Shown here in pieces: positions 1 through 6,202 of a stretch of DNA of 12,293 nt. The stretch spans positions 1-12,293 of the forward strand of contig QHUE01000166.1 in NCBI GenBank assembly GCA_003221825.1, given 5' to 3'. This DNA is from Gemmatimonadota bacterium (GTDB lineage: Bacteria > Gemmatimonadota > Gemmatimonadetes > Gemmatimonadales > GWC2-71-9). The notes below the pieces were generated by a model. It saw only the letters and a program-made list of their open reading frames with translations. It was not told the DNA's origin and ran no database searches. How positions within the stretch are numbered: the stretch's first letter is position 1; each line of letters starts with the position of its first letter. The position numbers and the translations under genes are program-made.

Positions 1-1202
1 TCGAGCGCTAAGGCCTTCTTGTAGTAGACCAGGGCAGAATCGGTGCGGGCGGCCAGCTCCAGCGCCCCGGCGCGCGCCTTGATGTAGCTCACATTGCGCG
101 GGAAGTGCCGGTACGCTCCGGCGGTGAACATGTCGAGCGCCTGCGTATCGGAAACCTGCTGCGCCGCGCCGATCGCGGGCTTCAAGAACGTCGTATCGCC
201 CAGTAACGACGTGTCATGCGTAGCCCTCACCTTCCAGACGTCGCTCGCGCACCGGAAATTGCTGGCCTCGGTGCAGACCGTGAGCTTCATCTCGAGGAGC
301 TGCGGATCACCGGGCGTGAGCTGGAGTCCCGCGTCCAACACCTGGACGGCGCGGTCCGCCTTCTTCATCTGGCGCAGCAGCTGCGCGATCCCCAGACGCT
401 TCTGCGCGTTGCGCGGCTCGCCGCAGAGCTGGCTGATGTATGCTTCGGCGGCCTGCGCGCTGTCACCTTTCTGCTGATAGCCGCTGGCGATCTTTTCCCA
501 CGCCGTGCCGTTGCACGAATCGCCCTTGAGCGCCATCCGCGCCGCCGCGATCACGCTGTCGAGCGGCGCGCGCTGCGCCTCGAAAATCGTCGCGATGCAG
601 AGGTACGCGCCGGTCGAGTTGGGATCGATGACCAGCGCCTTCTGCGCTTCCGCGCGCGCGGCCGCGAACCGGCCCTTCTTGCGCTCGTCGTTGCAATTGC
701 GGATGCCTTCACTGATGCGTACCGTCGTGGCGATGCGCTGCGCGATGATCTCGGCGAGGGCCGCCGCAGTGCCCGGATTCCCGTTCGTCGCGGTAAAGAG
801 GCCCGAGATACCAGAGCTGCCGATGTCGATCATCTGCACGTCAGCGGTCAGGGTCGTCCCGTTCTTCTTGAAATTACCGGTGACGTACGCGTGCACCTGC
901 AGGAAGTGCGCGAGCTGCTTCGCCTGCTGATCGTCGAGCAAGCCGTCGCAGCCGAATCCGGATGCCCCGAGCGCCTCGCACAGCTTCGGCTTGGTCACCA
1001 CCACGATCTTGCTCTTGACGAGCTGCGTCACGCGGATGCGCACGGCGTCCGCCAGTGCGATGCTCGCCGCCGAATCGGCGGACGACGCCATGAAGGGCAA
1101 TATGAGAAGTCGCTCGGTCGGCTGTTGCGGGGCGGCAAGCTGTGCGGTCGCCGTTGACGCAACAGCGATCGAAACAGCCACTGCGAGTTGAAGCGCTCTC
1201 AC
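1..1202 (-). CDS. Secreted TPR protein, 3' end outside the window
   Basis: An open frame of 400 codons runs off the left edge without a stop. I chose the GTG start at 1202 because GGAGG lies 9 nt upstream and the first codons give a signal peptide (VRALQLAVAVSIAVASTATA, with an AxA-type cleavage site before QLAAPQQ). Residues about 30-140 form a compact alpha/beta region (starting ERLLILPF and containing VHAYVTGNFKKNGTTL) that resembles the N-terminal part of CsgG/FlgO/TolB-like envelope proteins; this likeness is my reading of the pattern only. From about residue 155 to the edge there are helical TPR-like repeats (for example AARAEAQKALVIDPNSTGAY and ADRAVQVLDAGLQLTPGDPQ). There are several cysteines, which would suit disulfides in an exported protein. 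It lies 34 bp downstream of the tRNA-like element. The function is unknown; a periplasmic or envelope scaffold is likely. Confidence 0.85.
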   Translation of the reverse strand, partial: MRALQLAVAVSIAVASTATAQLAAPQQPTERLLILPFMASSADSAASIALADAVRIRVTQLVKSKIVVVTKPKLCEALGASGFGCDGLLDDQQAKQLAHFLQVHAYVTGNFKKNGTTLTADVQMIDIGSSGISGLFTATNGNPGTAAALAEIIAQRIATTVRISEGIRNCNDERKKGRFAAARAEAQKALVIDPNSTGAYLCIATIFEAQRAPLDSVIAAARMALKGDSCNGTAWEKIASGYQQKGDSAQAAEAYISQLCGEPRNAQKRLGIAQLLRQMKKADRAVQVLDAGLQLTPGDPQLLEMKLTVCTEASNFRCASDVWKVRATHDTSLLGDTTFLKPAIGAAQQVSDTQALDMFTAGAYRHFPRNVSYIKARAGALELAARTDSALVYYKKALAL

Positions 1203-1211
1203 CTGTTCGTT

Positions 1212-1216
1212 CCTCC
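1212..1216 (-). promoter_or_regulatory. Ribosome binding site of the secreted TPR gene
   Basis: GGAGG on the minus strand sits 9 nt before the GTG at 1202. It decides the start of that gene, because no ATG occurs near the signal peptide. Confidence 0.7.
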
Positions 1217-1236
1217 GTTACAGACTGCTACACCAA

Positions 1237-1307
1237 TGGGCGAAGAGGGATTCGAACCCCCGACATCCTGCGTGTAAGGCAGGCGCTCTGAACCGCTGAC
1301 TTCGGTC
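1237..1307 (-). tRNA. tRNA-Val (anticodon TAC)-like, degenerate 5' half
   Basis: The 3' two thirds are a convincing tRNA. The anticodon arm is CCTGC-CTTACAC-GCAGG with anticodon TAC (valine), the T arm is GGGGG-TTCGAAT-CCCTC, and the 3' acceptor strand is TTCGCCC followed by discriminator A; CCA is not encoded. The 5' side does not match. TTCGCCC needs GGGCGAA, but the sequence reads GACCGAA, leaving two mismatches. Only GTC precedes the D loop (AGCGGTT) where TAGCTC is normal, so the element is about 71 nt, four to five short. It could be a pseudo-tRNA, or a functional tRNA spoiled by a local sequence error. It lies between the protease gene and the secreted TPR gene on the same strand. I see no clear promoter upstream of it. 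Confidence 0.6.
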
Positions 1308-1312
1308 CGAAG
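1300..1312. repeat. Short inverted repeat at the 5' edge of the tRNA-like element
   Basis: The plus strand reads CTTCGG-T-CCGAAG, a 6-bp perfect inverted repeat around one base. It lies exactly where the normal tRNA acceptor and D-stem bases are missing. No T-run follows it, so it is not a convincing intrinsic terminator. It may mark the rearrangement or error that damaged the tRNA. Confidence 0.4.
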
Positions 1313-1360
1313 CGCAGGCGCGAACGTGCAAGAGTTTGGTCTGGCATAAGCGGCTGGAGT

Positions 1361-2311
1361 CTATTCCTTAATCTCAAGCTCGTCAAGCAGTTGGCTTCCA
1401 TCCGCTTCAAGGGCGGCGCGCTTGCGCCGGTCGCGCTTGCGCCGCAGCCCGATCAGGGCGACGAGCAGCGCTCCGATCGCCAGCCAGAAAAACCCCATCG
1501 CCCCCAGCCACGTCAGCCAGCCGTAACGCGAGCCGACGTCGCGCTGCCACCGGAGCTCGAAGTCGCCTTCGGTGAGGTGATAGGTCGCGCGCAGCCCCGC
1601 ATCGAACGACTCGGCCTGCGGCAGATTGGCCAGGAGGGGTTCGAGGCCGCGGTCCCCACCCCAGCGCTCGAGCAACAGGACGGCGGTCGTCGCGAGGGCG
1701 TAGCCAGCCTCCGCGTCGCCGCGCGTGCCGCGCAACGCGCGATCCACGTCATCGAGATCCATGCGCACGCCGCGCGCGAGCTGCCAGTTCAGACGCAGCG
1801 CATCGAGGCGGTCCCACTCCTGTGACGCGACCGCCGCGTACCCTTCCTCAAACCAGAGCGGGACGTGGCGACCGACGTGCCAGCGCAGGGCGAGGTGGGC
1901 GAGCTCGTGCCGCAGAGCGACGGTCGGATGGTCGGACCCTAAAGGACTTCGCGGTCGGTCGGTCAACAACACAATCGTTCCCACGTCCGGGAATGCCGCG
2001 CCTTCGCTCCACAGCGGCAAGCGGCCGCGCGTCAGGGAATCGTACGTCTCGCGTGTGGGCGCGAGAATGAGGCGAATCGGGCGATTCGGCAGCGGACCGA
2101 TGCCGGGAAAATCGCGCGCGCCATCGGCGAGCTCCGCGAGCGACGTGGCGAGCCCCTCCTGTTTCGCCCAGGCAATCGCGGTCACGCGCCCAACGGTGAT
2201 GGCAACGGGGGGATGCGACGGTGCAACCGAACCCTGCAGCAGCAGGACAAGCAGCGCTATTCTCGCGGCGGCTCCTCGCCCTTGGCGACAAGGTCCAGCA
2301 TCTCCTGACAC
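1361..2311 (-). CDS. Membrane-anchored HExxH metalloprotease (peptidase MA-like), start uncertain
   Basis: With the GTG at 2311 the product is 316 residues. It has a short arginine-containing head, a hydrophobic signal segment (IALLVLLLQGSVA, residues 18-30), a zinc-protease core, one transmembrane helix near residues 265-289, and a very basic tail (RRKRDRRKR). The core carries HELAH at 135-139 and WFEEGYA at 153-159, with a downstream Glu typical of gluzincins of the peptidase MA group. The catalytic part is therefore probably outside the cytoplasmic membrane, with a short C-terminal tail inside. The start is unclear: no ATG is close to the signal peptide. The GTG at 2311 overlaps the upstream TPR gene by 55 bp. 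Alternatively an ATA at 2260 would overlap the upstream TAG by 3 bases, much like the other junctions here, giving 299 residues. It is the last gene of the run. The substrate is unknown. Confidence 0.8.
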   Translation of the reverse strand: MSGDAGPCRQGRGAAARIALLVLLLQGSVAPSHPPVAITVGRVTAIAWAKQEGLATSLAELADGARDFPGIGPLPNRPIRLILAPTRETYDSLTRGRLPLWSEGAAFPDVGTIVLLTDRPRSPLGSDHPTVALRHELAHLALRWHVGRHVPLWFEEGYAAVASQEWDRLDALRLNWQLARGVRMDLDDVDRALRGTRGDAEAGYALATTAVLLLERWGGDRGLEPLLANLPQAESFDAGLRATYHLTEGDFELRWQRDVGSRYGWLTWLGAMGFFWLAIGALLVALIGLRRKRDRRKRAALEADGSQLLDELEIKE

Positions 2312-3123
2312 CGCTTGCCCCAGGGATTGAACTTGTTGGCCTTGAAGCCGTCTTCCCAGGTGGACTTGGCTTTCGCCTGATCGCCGGCGAACCACTGCGC
2401 CCGTCCCAGCTCGTAGTAGGCTTCGATCAGATTGGGACCGAGCTTGAGCGTCTTCTCGAAGAAGGTCTCCGCGTCCTCGAACATCTCCCGCTGCAGGTAC
2501 ACGAGTCCGAGATAGAAGTGGGCGTAGAGCGTCGCCTTCTTGTCGTTGTCCAGCCGGATCGCCTTCGACAGGTGCTCGATCGCCTCGCCGAAGATCCGCT
2601 TCTTCAGGCAGATGTAGCCGACATTGATGCGCGCGAGAGAATTCGCGGGCTCCTTCATCAGGACTTTCTGGAAGGTGCCGAGGGCGTCGTCGTAGTCTTC
2701 GTGCAACATCTGCGCCCAGCCCAGCAGCGACTCCGCCTGCGTCTCCCCGGGCGACAGCTGGAGCGCCTTCGTGAGCGTCTGAATCGCGCCGGCGTGGTCG
2801 CCCAGGGAAATGAGACTCCAGCCCTTCTCGATGAACGTCGTCGCACCGATGTGATCGGCATGGAGCACCGGCCGCTGGCCGGTGAATTCCGGCGCCGCGG
2901 CTTGCTTGGTATCGGCGGCCAGCTGCTTGTAGCGATCCACGAGCTGGCGGATGTCGTCCTTCAGCTGGGTCAGCTCGGCCAGCGATCCGTCGACCTTCTT
3001 GAAAAACGCGATGATCTCGCGCTTGGCCGCTTCCCGCTCGGCGTTGCCGGGCGCGCCGTCGAGCTGCCGGGCGATGGTATCGTACTCCCGCCGCAACGCC
3101 GCGACCGGTGATTCTGCCATCAT
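2257..3123 (-). CDS. Coiled-coil plus TPR scaffold protein
   Basis: The product has 288 residues and no signal peptide, so it is cytoplasmic. Residues about 1-78 are charged and helical (for example ELTQLKDDIRQLVDRYKQL) and look like a coiled coil. From about residue 95 to 275 come at least four to five TPR units, recognisable by patterns such as GWSLISLGDHAGAIQTLTKA, YLGLVYLQREMFEDAETFFE and AYYELGRAQWFAGDQAKAKS. The ATG at 3123 overlaps the stop of the preceding cheW by 4 bp (ATGA); a second ATG follows immediately at 3120. TPR domains bind proteins, so a role as a partner or scaffold for the CheW/CheB/CheR proteins encoded just upstream is likely but not shown by the sequence. Confidence 0.88.
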   Translation of the reverse strand: MMAESPVAALRREYDTIARQLDGAPGNAEREAAKREIIAFFKKVDGSLAELTQLKDDIRQLVDRYKQLAADTKQAAAPEFTGQRPVLHADHIGATTFIEKGWSLISLGDHAGAIQTLTKALQLSPGETQAESLLGWAQMLHEDYDDALGTFQKVLMKEPANSLARINVGYICLKKRIFGEAIEHLSKAIRLDNDKKATLYAHFYLGLVYLQREMFEDAETFFEKTLKLGPNLIEAYYELGRAQWFAGDQAKAKSTWEDGFKANKFNPWGKRCQEMLDLVAKGEEPPRE

Positions 3124-3599
3124 GTCACTCCCTGCAGCGCCAGTTTCTCCTGCGAGTTCAGCAGCTTGTTCGTATTCAACACGACAATCGTGCGGCCGTT
3201 CTGTACGACGAGCCCGGCGATGTACTCGGCGGCGAGTCCGCGCACGATGCCGGGGGGCGGCGTCACCGCTTGCGCCGCGACCTGCAGGACCTCGGTCACG
3301 GTATCGACGATCATGCCGATCTTGCCGCCGTCGAACTCGAGGATCACCGTGCGCGTATCCTCGCGCAGCGGCGCATCCGCACCGAGCCGCTTGCGCAGGT
3401 CGACGAGCGGAATGGCGCCCCCCTGGTACTGCAGGACGCCTTCGAGAAACTCCGGCGCCTTCGGCAACGGCGCGGGCGCTTCATACCGCAGGATGCGCTC
3501 GACTTGAAAGATGTTGAACGCGAAGTCCTGGCCGCCCACCTTGAACGTGACCAGCTGGACATCGTCGCCCCCCCCCTCCGCGCCGCCCGTGGTCGTCAC
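3120..3599 (-). CDS. cheW: CheW-type chemosensory adaptor (second copy)
   Basis: The product has 159 residues from a GTG at 3599, chosen because it forms a GTGA 4-bp overlap with the upstream cheW stop and leaves a short Gly/Thr-rich leader before the domain. The CheW fold starts near residue 14 (VQLVTFKVGGQDFAFNIFQV) and continues through the usual segments: a VLQYQGGAIPLVDLRKRLG stretch, then GKIGMIVDTVTEVLQV, then VVQNGRTIVVLNTNKLL near the C-terminus. CheW proteins link receptors to the histidine kinase CheA in the signalling array. This copy is close to the canonical family pattern and is the better candidate for a classical adaptor. CheA itself is not in the window. Confidence 0.92.
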   Translation of the reverse strand: MTTTGGAEGGGDDVQLVTFKVGGQDFAFNIFQVERILRYEAPAPLPKAPEFLEGVLQYQGGAIPLVDLRKRLGADAPLREDTRTVILEFDGGKIGMIVDTVTEVLQVAAQAVTPPPGIVRGLAAEYIAGLVVQNGRTIVVLNTNKLLNSQEKLALQGVT

Positions 3600-4018
3600 G
3601 TGATGCGATCTCCCAGGGCATCGAGATCGAGAATCGGCACCAATCCGTCCGCCTGTTCCGCCACACCCGCCGCCCACGGCAGCGTCTGGCCCCGCGGCAC
3701 GGGCAACGGCTGCTCGCGGACGACGGCATCCGCGTCATCTACTTCGAAGGCGACCTGGCGGCCGCCCGCACCCAGCTCGACGAGCACGACGGTGCGGACC
3801 ACGTTTCCCGCCACGGCGGGGGGCGCCTCGCTGCCCATGAGGAACGCGCCCAGATGAATCAGCGGCACGAGGCGCCCCCGCAGCGGCGTCAGGCCTCGCA
3901 CCGCCGGAAGCTTGCGGGGAATGGTGAGCACTTCCGTGGCGTCCCCCACCTCGAGCACGCGGGCGACCGGCAGGCCGTACGGCTTCCCGTTGGAGCGCAC
4001 CAGCAGGTAGCCCTTCAT
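3596..4018 (-). CDS. CheW-like protein (first copy, divergent)
   Basis: The product has 140 residues from an ATG at 4018 that overlaps the cheB stop by 4 bp (ATGA). The CheW fold is visible: an N-terminal strand (GYLLVRSNGKPYGLPVARV), then VRGLTPLRGRLVPLIHLGAF, the pattern that follows the conserved Gly/Arg turn of CheW, then VAFEVDDADAVV, and a final GLVPILDLDAL strand. It diverges from the neighbouring copy in sequence and ends very soon after the last strand. Two CheW-type genes in a row suggest either heteromeric adaptors or one adaptor and one regulatory CheW-like protein; the sequence cannot decide which. Confidence 0.85.
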   Translation of the reverse strand: MKGYLLVRSNGKPYGLPVARVLEVGDATEVLTIPRKLPAVRGLTPLRGRLVPLIHLGAFLMGSEAPPAVAGNVVRTVVLVELGAGGRQVAFEVDDADAVVREQPLPVPRGQTLPWAAGVAEQADGLVPILDLDALGDRIT

Positions 4019-5127
4019 CGCTCGCGCACCTTGCGGCGGGCGAGCTCGGCGGCGACGCGGTCGGCGATCTGGCCGAGGGGGAGCACCGCATCGACGCCGC
4101 CCGCCTGCACCGCCGCGACCGGCATCCCCGGAATCACCGCGGTCTCCCGATCCTGGGCGAGCCCGGTTCCGCCGGCGTCATGCATCGCGCGCAAGCCGCC
4201 CGCGGCGTCGCGCCCCATGCCGGTGAGCACGACCCCGATACCCCGCGGGCCGTAGACCTCGGCGATCGAGCGGAACAGCGGATCGGCCGCCGGCCGGACG
4301 CCCCACAGGGGCGCCGATTGGTCGAGCGCGATGACGGGGCCGTCGGGTGCGGGACGCACCCGCATATGATAATCGCCCGGCGCCACATACGCCGTATCCG
4401 CGACGATCGGGACGCCGTCGTCGGCCTCGACCACGCGCAAGCGACTCATCGAGTCGAGCCGCTCGGCGAGACTGCGTGTGAATTTCGGCGGCATGTGCTG
4501 CACGATGAGGACGGCCGCGCCGTGGCCGGTCGGCAGGCGCGGCACGACGTCGGCGAGCGCGCGCGGCCCGCCGGTCGAGGCGGCGACGCCCACGGCGAGC
4601 ACGGCGCGCCCGCGCAGCGCGAGCTCCGGCGGGTGCACGACCGGCGCGGGCGGACGCGCCAGCACTTTCACGTGCGACACATCGGCCGCGAGCGCGCGCC
4701 GCACCGCGGCGATCAGCTGGGGTGCGAGCGCCTCGAGCGCGGCGCGCGGGTGCCCGAACACCTCGGGGGGCGGTTTCGCGACGATCTCCACCGCGCCGAG
4801 CTCGAGCGCGCGAATCGCGGTGGCCGTGCCGGGCCCCGCATGCGCGCTGACGACCACGATCGGCCGCGGCGACTCGGACATGATGTACCCGATGGCGCCG
4901 AGGCCGTCGAGCTGCGGCATCTCGAGATCGAGCGTCACGACGTCGGGCTTGTGCTGGTGCACCTTGCGGATCGCATCGAGCCCATCGCGCGCCGTCGCGA
5001 CGACGCGAAACTCGCCGTTGTCCCGGTCGCCGCCGCCCAGGACATCCGCCAGCACGCGCCGCATGAGCGCGCTGTCGTCGGCGACGACGACGGTCGGCCG
5101 GCCGCCCGCGTCAGATGATGTCGGCAT
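4015..5127 (-). CDS. cheB: CheB: receptor glutamate methylesterase/deamidase
   Basis: The product has 370 residues, a normal length for CheB. The N-terminal receiver domain (about 11-125) has the acidic pair D17-D18, the phosphorylation site D67 (in TLDLEMP) and K118. After a linker, the C-terminal catalytic domain (about 174-365) shows the triad of the family: S184 in AASTGGP, H211 in VQHMPP and D307 in GMGRDAAGG. CheB removes methyl groups from chemoreceptor glutamates and is activated by phosphorylation from CheA. The ATG at 5127 overlaps the end of the cheD remnant by 17 bp, and the stop overlaps the next gene by 4 bp. All key residues are present, so the protein should be active. Confidence 0.96.
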   Translation of the reverse strand: MPTSSDAGGRPTVVVADDSALMRRVLADVLGGGDRDNGEFRVVATARDGLDAIRKVHQHKPDVVTLDLEMPQLDGLGAIGYIMSESPRPIVVVSAHAGPGTATAIRALELGAVEIVAKPPPEVFGHPRAALEALAPQLIAAVRRALAADVSHVKVLARPPAPVVHPPELALRGRAVLAVGVAASTGGPRALADVVPRLPTGHGAAVLIVQHMPPKFTRSLAERLDSMSRLRVVEADDGVPIVADTAYVAPGDYHMRVRPAPDGPVIALDQSAPLWGVRPAADPLFRSIAEVYGPRGIGVVLTGMGRDAAGGLRAMHDAGGTGLAQDRETAVIPGMPVAAVQAGGVDAVLPLGQIADRVAAELARRKVRER

Positions 5128-5408
5128 CGGATCCCACCGACCGAATCTCCACGCGGCCGTCTTTCATGTGAAAACGGACGCTGCGGCCGCGGTCTCCACC
5201 CACCGACTCCCGAATGATCGGGATGGCGGCGGTGGGTGATATCGCGCGCGAGCGAGGTGGACGGGAGCAGCACGTGCGCCATGGCGCCCGCGCAGGTCTG
5301 CGGATCGTGCAGCATGATCGCGACGCAGGAGCCGAGTCCGAGGGTGACCAGGACGCCATCGCCACGCTCGGCCGCCCAATCGGCGACTTTGACGATGACT
5401 TCCTTCAC
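5111..5408 (-). pseudogene. cheD: cheD remnant: middle deleted and reading frame changed
   Basis: CheD deamidates receptor glutamines, and in some species controls CheC phosphatase activity. The first half is clear. From a GTG at 5408 (GTGA 4-bp overlap with cheR) the frame gives VKEVIVKVADW, then TLGLGSCVAIMLHD, then MAHVLLPSTSLARD, with the catalytic Thr22, Cys28 and His45. After about 5240 this frame stops resembling CheD and runs on, out of phase with cheB, to a stop at 4935. The last part of CheD appears in another frame from about 5224 to the TGA at 5111: IPIIRESVGGDRGRSV, then the RVEIRSVG strand. About 58 N-terminal and 37 C-terminal residues remain, so roughly 60-70 residues of the usual core are gone with a non-multiple-of-three change. 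It could be genuine decay or an assembly deletion. Confidence 0.82.
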
Positions 5409-6202
5409 ACCGACGGCTTCGTATAGATCCGCTCGCGTGGATCCACGAGGGTGAGGGATTCGCGCGCGGGACCGAACAGCGTTTCGACCTTGCCGAGCAA
5501 CAACACGCCACCGGGCGCCAGCGCATCGACGAACGCGCGAAACAGCCGCTCCTGCGCCTTGCGCTCGAAGTAGATCACGACGTTGCGGCACACGATCAGG
5601 TCGTACGGCGGATGGGGTGGCCGCTCTCGCGTCAAATCGTGGGTGCGCACCTGCACCAGGTCGCGCACGGAAGGCAGCGGCTCGCCACCCTGGAAATAGC
5701 GGCGCTTGAGATGGGCCGGCATCTCGGTGAACGCGGCATCGGGATAGTGCGCCTGCTGGGTGCGCTCGAGACTCAAGCGGTCGACGTCGGTCGCATCGAT
5801 CGACGCCCGCTCACCCGCCGCCTCCCCGAGGATATCCGCCAGCAACACGGCGATCGTGTAGGGCTCTTCCCCGGAGGCGCATCCCGCCGACCAGATCCGC
5901 AGCGTGGCACGCGCCTTGGCCAGCCCTTCCAGATAGGGCCGGAGCGCGGTCCACGTTTCGACGTTGCGGAAGAATTTGGTGACGTTGATCGTCAGCGCGT
6001 CGAGCAGCTCCTGGTACTCGTGCGCGTCGTGATCGAGAATCTTGCCGTAGTCTTCATAGGAATGGACGCCGCGCGCACGCATGCGCACCGCGATCCGCCG
6101 CTTCAGGCACTTGTCTTTGTACGACCCGCAGCTCACTCCCCGCTCGCGTGAGATCTTTTCTGTCAGCGCTTCGAACGCTCGCTCCTGAGGAGCTTTGGTC
6201 AC
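5405..6202 (-). CDS. cheR: CheR: SAM-dependent receptor methyltransferase
   Basis: The product has 265 residues. I chose the GTG at 6202 because it makes a GTGA 4-bp overlap with the preceding stop; an ATG at 6277 would add 25 residues lying inside the upstream gene. Residues 1-70 form the helical CheR N-domain with the basic stretch KDKCLKRRIAVRMRARG. TINVTKFFRN (71-80) is the conserved family motif. WSAGCASGEEPYT (104-116) is the SAM-binding loop, ATDVD (137-141) follows, and CRNVVIYF (205-212) is the conserved late strand. CheR transfers methyl groups from SAM to chemoreceptor glutamates, opposing CheB. It lacks an obvious TPR tail of its own, but a TPR protein is encoded directly upstream. 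Confidence 0.96.
   Translation of the reverse strand: MTKAPQERAFEALTEKISRERGVSCGSYKDKCLKRRIAVRMRARGVHSYEDYGKILDHDAHEYQELLDALTINVTKFFRNVETWTALRPYLEGLAKARATLRIWSAGCASGEEPYTIAVLLADILGEAAGERASIDATDVDRLSLERTQQAHYPDAAFTEMPAHLKRRYFQGGEPLPSVRDLVQVRTHDLTRERPPHPPYDLIVCRNVVIYFERKAQERLFRAFVDALAPGGVLLLGKVETLFGPARESLTLVDPRERIYTKPSV

Noticed and set aside
216..1157. A 313-codon open frame on the plus strand
   Set aside because: It is antisense to the secreted TPR gene, which has a signal peptide, ribosome binding site and repeat structure. The plus-strand product is Arg/Leu-rich with no motif, as expected for a GC-rich shadow frame.
1300..1312. An intrinsic terminator after the protease gene
   Set aside because: The stem is short, leaves at most a three-base loop and is not followed by a T-run on the minus strand.
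1308..1360. A promoter for the tRNA and secreted TPR gene
   Set aside because: TTGCAC occurs on the minus strand, but no -10-like hexamer lies at a suitable distance.
4935..5408. Reading cheD as an intact gene of 157 residues in its first frame
   Set aside because: The length is normal for CheD, but the last ~98 residues are out-of-phase cheB sequence plus the mis-framed CheD end, with no CheD likeness.
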